Shown here one piece after another: positions 54,278 through 64,000 of a stretch of 64,000 nt of DNA; within the stretch, counting starts at the first letter, position 1; each line of letters begins with the position of its first letter. The position numbers and the translations under genes were made by a program. The stretch comes from Stachybotrys elegans. Lineage: Eukaryota > Ascomycota > Sordariomycetes > Hypocreales > Stachybotryaceae. The notes below the pieces were generated by a model, which made no database searches, had not been told where the DNA came from, and saw only the letters and a program-made list of their open reading frames with translations. Location of the stretch: positions 186,001 through 250,000 of the forward strand of contig JAGPNK010000018.1 of the NCBI GenBank assembly GCA_020746835.1, given 5' to 3'.

Positions 54278-54646
54278 ATGCCTAGCATGTCCGGCTACAG
54301 TAGCACTATGCTCGCCACTATCAAGCTAGCAGAATGCCTCGATGTAAAGCACCCAAAGCTGCATGTCTTCTACGTCCACCCGGGCATGGTCAAGGCAGAG
54401 AATGGCCGCAGCATGGTTACCGAGAGCCTGATGCCCTTCGCCAAGGACAAGCCCGCCCTGACCAGAGGTCTCAGCGTCTACCTACCTACGCCCAAGACTG
54501 ATTTCTTCAAGGGTGGATATCTGGATGCCAACTGGGACGTTGAGGAGCTCGAGAAGCACAAGGATAGGGTGGTTAAGAAGAAGCTGGTTCGCCTGGGCTT
54601 CCTCAACGGCCAGCTGCAGCCTGGCGGTTACCCATGGTTGTCCTAG
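54278..54646 (+). pseudogene. SDR C-terminal remnant
   Basis: The 122-codon frame begins exactly at the region of the SDR active site (GYSSTMLATIKLAECL; Tyr kept, and the Lys of YxxxK replaced in the pattern) and continues through VFYVHPGMV, a SVYLPTPKTDFFKGGYLDANW stretch and the DVEELEKH end typical of one fungal SDR family. The Rossmann half with TGxxxGxG is missing. It is 5'-truncated and cannot bind cofactor. The start codon is the first ATG and may not be used. Confidence 0.7.
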
Positions 54647-54713
54647 ACAAATCAAAACCCTAGGGGCCATAATATGCAACATGGGAACATCTCTTCAACA
54701 ACAGCTCCATCAA

Positions 54714-57700
54714 CTACTCAATATTCATCGCCGCCCAACTGATTTCTCCGTCCAACCCCATCGCCTCTCCATACATAATGCCATGCACAAATGCCTCGCC
54801 TAGAAACCTAAATCTGCTGCTCTCGCTCACGTAGCGCAACAGAAACGGCGTTCTCCCCCCTTTGATTAGACACACTTTATCCCCTACGCGCACTGTCTGC
54901 GGACCTAGGCCTAAACGTCCGCTCTTTGTGCGGAACAGACAGCGCTTACGACAGTTTCGCACCATTTGGAAGCGGAAACTCTCCTCAAAGTCTGGTGCTC
55001 GGCAGTCAATTCTGTGGTAGCCGCACCATTGGAACCTTTCCCCCTTCTTCACCGCCTCGTTGACGCATTCAAGGACCTCGGCGGGTGAGGGTAGAAATTT
55101 ACCATCTTTGTCGAGCGCACGATGTCGTTCGAGTGCCTCTGATAAAAGAAGGACCGAATCCCTGTGGCTCATCAAGGTCGAGGGTGTTCCAGCTTTTTGC
55201 ATCATCGGCGTCTTGGCCATGCATGCTTCACCATCGCGGCAACCGTTGTCTTCCTTTTGCGGTTTATCGAGCCGTTCCGAGCTTCTCACTGTAGGACGTC
55301 TCGCAGCAATTTCTTCTTCGTCAGAGTTGGAGTCGTCAGATTCTGAACCAGAGTCGCCGGATAAGCTATGATATGAAGTCGCAGAGTCCACGTCCGAGGA
55401 TTCGTCTGCCTCCTTGATGATCATGGCCAGCTCCCATGCCATGAATGAGTGAAATGATTGTGCATTCCTGTCTCGCGTGTCTTTGGAACAATTCTTCGAC
55501 AGCTCATCCAGCGTCAGCGTCCTAAACAACACTTCGATAGCACTCTCCTCATCCCGTAGCTCAACATGATCGAGCATGCCAATCCACGACGGAATGTTGA
55601 CGTTCAAGTCCGGCTGCATGTCCTTGACATCCAAACCTGACCAGCGTGGCTCGATATCTGCGACCTCATCGACCTGAAGACTAATGACTTGAAGAATCTT
55701 TTGGCCAACTCCTACACCGATGACCGGCTCAGCATCGACGCCCTCTTGAACTGCTGCGCTGAAACTGCTTCTCTAGATGCGACTTGTGGTCAAGGCATTG
55801 CTGAAGTCAGGCACCCAGGTAGGTAATTTAGGCATGCGTGCCTGGTGGTTGCTGTAGAAGGGATCCTGTATGAATGAGAAGCCCTCTAGCGGTTCAAGCA
55901 TTCCATCGAAAGCGTAATCCAGTGACTCCTCCGCGTAAATCGCCTCTTCGCTTGCGCCACGGAGGAAGATGTGGGCAACGTGGGTATATAGCTCCTCAAC
56001 CGGCAACTTGTAGTCAATGTAAATCTGGTCCTCTTCGCGAAGCGGCGTAGCGAGATTCAAAAGGGCAAAGATCTTGTCCCGAGGGTCTTTAGACTCGAAC
56101 GACCAGCAGTTTGCGAGGAGAAGAGGCAAGCTGAGACGGCGCTTGCCACGGTGAATCCGAGGAGTGTTGAAGTCGTCGCGCTGCTGGATAGATTCGATGA
56201 TTTCCCATTCCTTAGGGTCGTCAGCAGTCCGCAGGCGAACCTCGAGAAGCTTCCAGGCCTCGCTGCCATCCCCTCCCTTGCTGCCCACCCCGATGTAGTC
56301 TCGGTCAATCTTCCAAAAAGCAGAAGTATGGAAAAGACCGCAGTGGGCAAGCAGGAAGAGGAACCTGAGAAGTTGATGCCAATCTAGCTCTTCGTCGCCC
56401 AAGAACATTCTGATCTTCCTAGCCAGGGCCAGTTCCTGGACCACCCAAGCTCTGCTGAACCAGGCTCGGAGGAAAATTCGGATAATCACTTTGAGCTCGT
56501 CGATAGATAGGATCCCACCCTCTGGGATCTTGGAGTCGGAAATCACGTCGACGATGAAGCTCTGGAGCGACACTGACCACTGACGCCGCAGCTTCTCCAG
56601 CTTATTGGCCTTTTTGTTTACGCGGCGCATGATTTGGCTCACGTCGCAGTTCTTGTTGTCTATCTGCTGCTTCAGCTCTTTATCGACGCCGAGCCAGACA
56701 ATGACGCTGCTCGCTTGCCTGTAGATGTCAGGCATGATTTGCACCTGCGCACTTCGCTCGTCTAGATCCGATTGGTTGATGCATATAGCGTCTATCCAGA
56801 AGTAGGTTGTCTCGGAAGAGTTTGCAGAGGGCTTGAGTCTTGCCTCCCGTAGACTCTGAAGCTCGGCTTGCAGAGACTGGGTGTTGCCGAGCAGCGCTGC
56901 AACCTGCTCGTGGTTTCCCCTCCTTTGCTGAGTACAGCAGTCCAGGGGTGTTCTGCCAGAGCCATCTTTCTTTGTCAACATAACATTCACGGAGCTGCTC
57001 TCGAGAAGAAGCTCCACGACAATCTCGTAGTGTCCGTTCTCCGCCGCATAGTGAAGAGCCGTTTCTCCAAAGCGATCCGTGGCCATCAAATCAGCTCCGC
57101 GGTAGGCAAGGTCGCGTACAAGCCTGAGATCGCCATCTTCCGCGGCGCTGATGAGCGGTGTCTTGTCGTATTCTCCTCGTGCCTCCAGATCTCCTGCTTG
57201 ATAGTAATCATGACCGGCGTCTCCGCTTGCTCCGGTCTTTGCGTTATTTCGCACAGGATCGCGAAGAATCTTGGCAACCTTGGCCCATTCCCCGCGTTTA
57301 CGCTGCGTGCAACAGTGTATCGGTTGACGGCCCCAGTTGTCATACGAACCCATCTCGGCACCCGAGGCTACGAGCAGCTTGACGACTTGTACATGTCCAT
57401 TCTCGGCTGCGTAGTGAAGCGGCGTCTCACCAAAGCTGTCGCGAGCTCCGCAGCTCGCGCCTTGCAGCAGCAGTTTCCTTACTTGGTCCTCGTCACCATT
57501 CTCGGCGGCTTTGTGCAGCTCGGTTTTGTTGTAGTCTCTTGGATCCTTCCTGTCGACGTTTTGCATGCTCTGCAAGTGCCGCAGCGCATCGAAGAGGTTT
57601 TTACGAACAAAGAGAAGGCGATGGTTCATGTTGATGGGCCACTTAGACAAGGGTCCATACTCATCGGTCCAGGTGTCGGTCGCGCGCTTTTGCATCTCGC

Positions 57701-57905
57701 TTAGGGGGCTTTCCCATGTGTAGGAAAGCGCCTCATACTGGGGGTTGTCCCGAAGATCAAAAGTCTCTAGCCGACAGTGAATCATGGGATAGCCACATAG
57801 CGATGGCAGCACTGCGTCATAGCTGTAGTGCAGACGCAGCAGCCTGATGGAGGTTGGCGATGGTAGACTGTCATATTCGTAATCGCGAAGATTGAAAAGA
57901 GGCAT
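54714..57905 (-). CDS. HET-domain protein with inserted ankyrin repeats, interrupted by one TAG
   Basis: From the ATG at 57905 the frame runs 710 codons to a TAG at 55773-55775. It then stays open in the same frame for 352 more codons to 54714. The HET domain is in two parts: YEALSYTWE at about 56-64 and NLFDALRHLQ at about 103-112, then YFWIDAICINQSDLDERSAQV from about 369, VIVWLG and AWFSRAWVVQELALA at about 480. Between them, at about 125-340, lie six ankyrin-like repeats arranged as two similar blocks of three. The part after the TAG carries the normal HET C-terminal module (FRTKSGRLGLGPQTVRVGD..FLGEAFVHGIMYGEA). No splice pair removes the stop without deleting the conserved WVPDFS segment. 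As written it makes a truncated protein; it may be a null allele. Confidence 0.85.
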
Positions 57906-58752
57906 TTTCGGATTCTGGAGCCTAACTCTGCAGATTGTCTCTACGTTGTTGTTTCCTAGCTTGACGCGTATTGTGGGCAAGATGATGAGTATTTGCTGTA
58001 CAAGCTCGGAGGTGGTGACTTTGGAAAGTTTCAGAATAGGAGAGTGAATAGAGCGGTGAATCCATGGAATCCGTTGTAGCTGACAGCGCGTCCTTGGCTG
58101 ACCTAGTTTGTATGTGCTTAGGGTGCAGCAGACCCATCCTTACGCATCGCCTCCACCTTGTGAATCCGAACTCATCGTGAACTCTTGAGGGAATTCTTAT
58201 GGATATGGAGCATACTTGCATCAGTCATATTGACAATGAAATCCCCTCCCGCTTCTATAAATCAATGATCGTGTCATAGCTTCTCGGAAAATGTAAGCCG
58301 ACAGTCGATCCACTTAGCATGAAGCCACGATGAGGGGTCGTTATCATATGCCAGTTGAAGAATTCTAGTTCCACGACCAAGCTCTCAAGCCTCTCCCCCT
58401 TCCCCTGATTTGCTTGCCTAACTTCATAACTAGAGCACGCTATAAAGCATTATGTGGAGGCGAGAAACGGGGGAAGTATGAGGGCAGAGCCTGATAAACA
58501 GATATCTAGATAGTAGTAGTATAATGAGAACTAGAATGAAGGAAGAAAAATCGTGCATATGGCCCCTGTTGCTTCTATCCTAGCCACCCACCACCGGCGG
58601 TGAAACGGGACGTACTATCTGACGAAGTTTTGCACATTGACGAAACAACCAGCTTCTTGAACTATGTAGTTGAAATCATGAGGAAGTGCCATTTCAATCT
58701 AATTCTCATGCTAGGCATAAACGGGCCTGACTATTGAACCAACTTGTATCTC
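57906..58752. other. Intergenic stretch, no gene seen
   Basis: Upstream of the HET/ankyrin gene and downstream of the permease. The HET frame is open 25 codons past its ATG but only to a TTG. Confidence 0.45.
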
Positions 58753-60799
58753 TCATTTAATCTCCTTTGGCTCAGCGGGTGCTTCGATTACTTCCACAGG
58801 CTCTCCTTCCAAATCCTCTCCCTTTCCAGAGGCAGGTGTTCTACGCCTATAACCAGAAGCGCCAAACTTATTGTTGATGACATCTTCGGCATCTGGGTGC
58901 GGCGTGATGCCAAGCTTGGCTGCCTCGGCAGGCGAGAAGGTTGCCCAGTTGTCAAAGTCATCAAATTCTCCTGTGCCCTTGGCCGGGAAGATAAGATTGA
59001 CAATGTAGAAGGTTGTAAAAGAGATACCCATGCCTGTGAAGAAGGCTGTGTAGTATAGCTGGAATAGGGCGTCAGGTGCCTCTTGCATCCCGCCGGCGCT
59101 GACAATGAGACCTCCAATCGTAGGTGCCCAGCCAGCAATCCAGCATGGGATGACCCGCCAGTTGATTCCATTTGTAAACCAGTAGTCGGATCCCTCTGGG
59201 CGATAAAGGTGATTGAGTCGGATTTTCTGATGGCGGAGGAAGAAGTAGTCACAAATCATGACTCCCATGAGGGGCGCCAGGAACACGGAGAAGGAACTCA
59301 GGACAGTGACAAAGGTTGCGGCTCGGTTGATCAGCTGCCACGGTTGAATGATCCAAGTTGCCAGGAACGTTATGATGGCTCCGCGTCGGATGTCGATGTA
59401 GCGAGGGAACATGCCCGCCAGATCGATGCCTCCAGCAACGGCATTTCCGCAGACATTCTGAAACAGGATAGCAAAAGTAAAGGCCAGACTGAGGAAGAAA
59501 ACACCGGCGCGAGATGCCGATGATCCATTGCCATCTGTAATCATGTCAGCCAGGCCCAGATTGTATTTTCAGAACACGTAAGACTCACTGTCCATCATAA
59601 CCATCATCAGGTCGGGAGGGTTCCAGTAAATCTCTCCATAGATGAGCTGGCACGCGGAGGTGGTTACCAAGCCACCTAGCGAGACAAAGATGCCAATAAC
59701 CCATTGCACAGAGACAGTTCCCAAGACGAATCCCCAATGCCCATTGGCATATCGGGAGAAGTCACTCTCGTTGGTCATTCCGGCAGCCTTTTGGCCGATT
59801 GCCTGGTTCAGGGCCGCCATGATGATCCAAGACACGCTGAAGCGAGCTGTACCGGGAACAGCTTCTCCCTGGTAGAATACGGGTCCGACGCCTCTTGCTT
59901 GAGACAAAGCCCAAATCATCATGGATATCATGGCAATGCCACAGCCCAGACTGGAAAAGAAGAAGGGCTTCTTGAACCTCTCTGGGCGAATAAAGAGAAA
60001 GGGCACTGAGACGGCCCAAAAGACGATGAAGCCCACCATTTGAGTAGTTGTCGTTGGCATGGATGCAGGAAGGTTGTTGGGTAGTTTTTGAAACGAGGGC
60101 CAGATCGCAGTCAGGCAAACCCTAGCAATGTTAGCCAACGTCAAAGGACGATTGACGCACACCATGCTTCATGACTGATGGGATGACTTACCCAACTAAT
60201 CTGCCGCCATTCCAGCCTGCACAATAGTGTTAGTGCCAAGCGAGTTCATGCTTGATGCGCCTGAGACTTACACTGCAGGGCGGTCCATATAAAATTGAGC
60301 AGACAACGCTGAATCAATGGAATGTATGCTCCGCGCAGACCCCAAGTGTATCGGTTCTGTACAGTGAAGCCAATGTGCCAGGTCAATCCACACCAGCCGA
60401 TAACACAAGAGAAGAACGACACGATTAGTCGGGAGATGACAATGATAGCCATCGCCTGGCCAACCGAAAGGCCCTGCGTCAGGAAGGTGTTTGGAGTCTG
60501 CCATGTCGAAACGTTCAAGGCACCGCTGGTTGAAGATGGTCAGGAATAGACACAAACATGGCCGTCTTATCCGCTGAATACTCACAGCGATGCTGCTCCG
60601 AAGAAGTTAAACCATCCCCAGGTACGCCTGGACTGCATTGGCTTAGCGACAACATACTTATGGGGGCTGTCAAGCCATGACTTACCGGTGGCAGGGGCAC
60701 AAGATCTCTGTTGCACCAGGCCGTTGTCTCCTCATTACGCGACTCATCGGCCTTGAGGACGGCAGCGTCCCTAGCCTTTCGCAGTACCTTAACGGACAT
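58753..60799 (-). CDS. NCS1-family nucleobase permease (uracil/allantoin type)
   Basis: Six exons (60686-60799, 60586-60632, 60272-60525, 60192-60216, 59589-60121, 58753-59534) join in frame to 584 residues, the usual family length. Each junction restores NCS1 sequence, for example LPPSRRTWGWFNFFG, AASLGALNVSTWQ, LQCWNGGRLVG and MMDNGNGSSASRAG. The fourth exon is only 25 nt. Twelve membrane segments are expected. Conserved stretches include RYTWGLRGAYIPLIQR in the TM3 region, FSRYANGHWGFVLG and the TM8-10 block QNVCGNAVAGGIDLAGMFPRYIDIRRGA. The C-terminal tail is long, acidic and rich in Pro and Glu. The family imports uracil, allantoin, uridine, cytosine or related bases with protons at the plasma membrane. 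Confidence 0.92.
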
Positions 60800-61729
60800 T
60801 GCGATGGTGGCTTGGATCGAGTTGACGCTTCAAGACTGTAGGTCGCCTATGCTAGACAAATGACGGTCCAGGAACCAAGGTTGCAGACGTCGATCCCTCG
60901 ATGAGGGCACTCTAGCCTTCAAGTACCATAACCTTCCTATTTAATTATATGCATACCTCTCCCCAACCTTCTCTCTTAGCTAGATCGCCTCTGCCGGGGT
61001 GATGGCTTATCAAAGGTGGAGATGGACGAGGTCCTATGTCGGGCTCCAATTACCCGAGCCCATTCCACTCTTCTGAAGGGGTAACTTATCGCGATGCCAT
61101 GCCATGCCTAATCGGTAAGATACCGGCTATCCAGTTATCCAGTCATGTTTCTTTGCTTATCATGGTGGAACTGATACCGATGGCTTGGCCTAGCATCGGC
61201 AACAGTACACGAAGACAGCGAGGTACCTGGGCGTAGATAGAGACGTTGAATAAGACAGCCATATCAATTGAACCTCTTGCCAGCACTGGCAATCCGGTGG
61301 CCTGGCAGGTTCGATAACAGGGATCGCCTGCGTCCGAAGTTTCGGAAAACCTCAGCCGATGACATCCCACCATTGGGCCTAACTGTCTAACTTGCAAGAT
61401 TGGCTCATTGCTCTCTTCGTAGTGGCGAAAATGGCTTCCACAGGCTTGGGGATGAATCACGTATTCCTGTTTGCGCCGCGAAACGGAACGGACTGCTTGG
61501 CTAGCTTCTCTCAATCGGCGAAGCCTCCATGTTTTATTACGTCCAGGCTTATTTGGTGGAGCCTTTGGAAGCTAAGTCATTGCAGGCTTATCTCTGGCAA
61601 CTGATAGGTGGGCGTCCGGGCGCCCATTTATCCTCAGGCGCCAGGGCGCGCCCACTGACTAATCACTACCAAATACCTCCTCCCATTAGTATATGCAAGA
61701 CACACTCTAAAGTATATAAGCCCTAAGGC
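60800..61729. other. Intergenic stretch ending in a GC-rich palindrome
   Basis: Promoter of the permease, then normal-composition DNA. At about 61608-61657 an imperfect GC-rich inverted repeat (GTGGGCGTCCGGGCGCC versus GGCGCCAGGGCGCGCCCAC) marks the border with the AT-rich block. The overlapping frames at 61143-61514 and 61392-61604 are not supported. Confidence 0.5.
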
Positions 61730-63050
61730 ATTTCCTCCTATATATAATAAACTTTATTTATATAGTTAGGGTTTTTACTTTATGCTATACCTATAGTAAC
61801 TCCTGGTAAAAAAAAAAATCAATTGTAGATATTTATATTTTTACTATTATATACTATTTAACCTGACTGCTTATAGAGTGTAAGGCTTGCTATTCCTGGC
61901 TATCCTTTTCTATACTTTCCCAGATCTCTTTTATATCTCTCCTTTTAATTCCTAGTAAATTATTACTTATCTCTTTTGCAACTTAGGCTTTAATGCGTTT
62001 ATCTTCTGTACTATACCAATCTAGATATACTATTATTTTCTTCTTTATCCATTCTTAGAACTCTATTTGAGTTATATAATGCTTTAATATCTACTTAAAA
62101 TCTAAACACCATTCATAGCTCTTTTTATTATACCTTTGCAAAAGCCCCTTTGCCTTGCAATATTGCTAATTGGTTTTAATACTACTATAGGGCTGCACAG
62201 TATACTATATACTTCTTATAGTAACATATCTTAAATAAATAGCCTCTAGAGAATCATAATGCAGTAGCAACTAAACTAAAGGATTATAAATAATAGATAC
62301 CTCTTTAGTCTAAGGTACTTTAGTAGCAGCACTTGGTAAGACTAGAGCTAGGCTATTTAGTATAGCAAGGGGCTGAGAAATAATATATATGGATAATAGA
62401 GAAGGAGAGCAGTTAAGTGCTATGGGCTTAGCGTAGGGAAAGTACTAACTGGCTTCCTTAGCAACTTCTATAACTGTGTCTAGAGAAGGTATATACTCTG
62501 GCCCTAGATGTATTTCCATTTAATTAGCTAAAACAGAAGCTAAAACTAGGCCTGAGGTTATGCCTAGCTGCAGGATTAGACTTAAAATATAACCTGCCTG
62601 TCTTAGCATTTCATAGAATCTCAGTAGGCAATTTTTAGAGGTTATTTTATGACTAACTATATAATATCTACTGTAGGTACTGGGAGCTCTCTTACTATAC
62701 TTAACTATCTTAAATCCAGAGAGCTTGCATTTAGTGGTTATCTTTGGCTAAGTACACTATACCTCAAGTTAGTCTCTAGCTTGTATTAGCTCTAGCACAG
62801 GTTATAGCTATACTATATCTCACTTTAAGTACCAGTGGAAATAGAAATCATTAAGTAAAAGAACTCTCCTTTCCTCTTTAAGCTTCTTTAAGGTATATAA
62901 GCATAAGAGTTTATATAAAGTTATAAAAGTATAACTATAGCGAGCCTTATATAGTTTTTAAAGTAGCTACCATTGCTCTTGTACCTTACATAGAGCTTGG
63001 TATAAAACCCAGCCTTACACTGCCTTAAATAATACTCTAAAAACTTCTAG
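61730..63050. repeat. AT-rich, RIP-degraded block
   Basis: Very AT-rich, no open frames, and dense in TA dinucleotides. It is contiguous with the MULE transposase relic and probably contains the rest of that element on its 3' side, too decayed to align by eye. Confidence 0.7.
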
Positions 63051-64000
63051 AGGTATCTACAATTTCTGGATAGCCTATATATATTTAAGTTCCTTCAGTT
63101 AGTTTATAATAGTATATTTCATTGCCTGCCAAACATTAAAGAGATTAAATATTAAAGTTTTAATATATAACTTAATTAGTAAATAGATACCTTTAGCCCT
63201 GGAATATATATATTAGTAGTTTATTTCTTACACTAAATGCCACAAGTTACCTGCCTTAAAGTCGCTATATTGCTAAAGTACAAGTGCTTGTCTACCTATA
63301 CTTTAACAATTTTCTCTTTATATAGCTTAAGCTAGTACATTTTAATATACCCTATAGACTTAAGGTATTTACTACTATATTTAAGTTTAAACTCAGCTAA
63401 TCGCTCTTTGAATATCTTTTTATCCAGGGAGGCAATAATTAAGTGCTAGAACACATAGAATTCATCCCACACTTTGCCTTTAGCCTGGTTTATTCCCCAA
63501 TTATTCTTAGAGGCAAAGAACAGTTAGCAGTGCTAGAAGATTGCTTTATTAACATACTAGAGGCAAAGCAGTGCTTTAGAGGAAGGAAACTAGATTGCTA
63601 TAGCATTCATAGCTACAAGGCATCTATCAGTTAGAATAACTAAGGGAAGCTTATGTTAATAGAGCAATCTAAGGTACTCTAGTGCCCATAAGTAATCCTC
63701 TTCTAATTTACCCAATAGAAAGGCAAACGCTATGTAGAAAGAATGCTAGTAGAAATTAACTCTAACTATATTAAGGAGTGGTATATAATGCTTGTTTGTT
63801 TTATATGTGCAATCCAATAATAAAACATCTAGGTTATACTATAAGTATGCCATAGAATCTAGATAAGCAAAAAAGATTGCTATTAGTTAATTGTCTAAGT
63901 CCAGACAGACTTAGCACTAAAAGGCTTCTTTATGTAATTAATTAACTAGCGCTTGGATACTGCTCTAGCCTTTATATAGGTCTCTTCTTATCTCCACAAT
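63051..64000 (-). mobile_element. RIP-degraded Mutator-like (MULE) transposase remnant
   Basis: Read on the minus strand, a MULE transposase is recognisable in order: LLLDCTYKTNK (the catalytic DxxYxTN-like strand), FYIAFAFLLGKLEEDYLWAL, VILTDRCLVAMNAI, FPSSKALLCL.YVNKAI, KKIFKERLAEFKLKY, LYKEKIVK, and NLFNVWQAMKYTIIN. More than a dozen stop codons interrupt it, mostly TAG at places where relatives have Trp or Gln. That is the expected result of C-to-T change on either strand. The element runs off the right edge of the window, so its 5' end is not visible. It is not functional. Confidence 0.85.

Noticed and set aside
54714..55634. Separate minus-strand gene of 306 codons
   Set aside because: It is in the same frame as the HET/ankyrin gene, begins only at a TTG and carries the HET C-terminal module, so it is the downstream part of that gene.
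56868..57704. 278-codon plus-strand frame
   Set aside because: Antisense shadow of the ankyrin repeats; no family signature of its own.
1..64000. CRISPR array, operon or bacterial-type regulatory elements
   Set aside because: The genes have eukaryotic introns and no spaced direct-repeat arrays are present; the tandem repeats seen are minisatellite or R1 units.

Overview
The window looks like a stretch of a filamentous ascomycete genome (Pezizomycotina). Genes are sparse and carry short GT..AG introns of about 50-90 bp. The gene families point the same way: an AA9 lytic polysaccharide monooxygenase, a WSC-domain secreted protein, a LysM relic, an Rds1-type ferritin-like protein and heterokaryon-incompatibility (HET) genes. 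Repeats decayed by C-to-T/G-to-A change, typical of repeat-induced point mutation (RIP), also fit. A Sordariomycete is a guess; nothing here fixes the genus.

Layout. 0-12 kb: a secreted HAD phosphatase, a secreted protein with three WSC domains, an AA9 monooxygenase and a large FAD oxidoreductase with a C-terminal Rieske domain. 12-21 kb: a small secreted protein, a dienelactone-hydrolase-family enzyme, a probably mitochondrial SDR, one tRNA-Cys(GCA), and a small four-helix membrane protein. This part also holds copies of a dispersed coding-like repeat and a 25-bp minisatellite. 21-27.5 kb: a broken single-LysM secreted protein, an Rds1-type ferritin-like protein, an NmrA-like protein, and a P450 remnant cut off at an AT-rich block. 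27.5-36 kb: AT-rich and repeat DNA, a bHLH regulator, an unknown protein with two similar halves, a second HAD hydrolase, and a 221-bp insertion flanked by perfect 14-bp direct repeats. 36-44 kb: a Cys-containing small secreted protein, a HET remnant, an acyl-protein thioesterase, a GNAT acetyltransferase and two MFS transporters. 44-58 kb: a 933-residue HET protein, a ferric reductase, a decayed unknown gene, a half-size lectin-like protein, an SDR remnant, and a HET gene with ankyrin repeats placed inside the HET domain. 58-64 kb: a six-exon NCS1 nucleobase permease, then an AT-rich block holding a RIP-degraded Mutator-like (MULE) transposase.

How the genes fit together. I see no coherent biosynthetic cluster. 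Two themes recur: secreted or cell-surface proteins that act on the outside (AA9, WSC, LysM relic, phosphatase, ferric reductase, lectin-like, small secreted proteins), and non-self-recognition genes (two large HET genes plus one HET scrap). At least six broken genes sit among repeats and RIP-marked DNA, so this is a turnover-prone accessory region. The most unusual locus is the HET/ankyrin gene at 54.7-57.9 kb. A duplicated three-ankyrin block sits between the two halves of its HET domain, and one TAG codon interrupts an otherwise continuous reading frame of about 1,060 codons.
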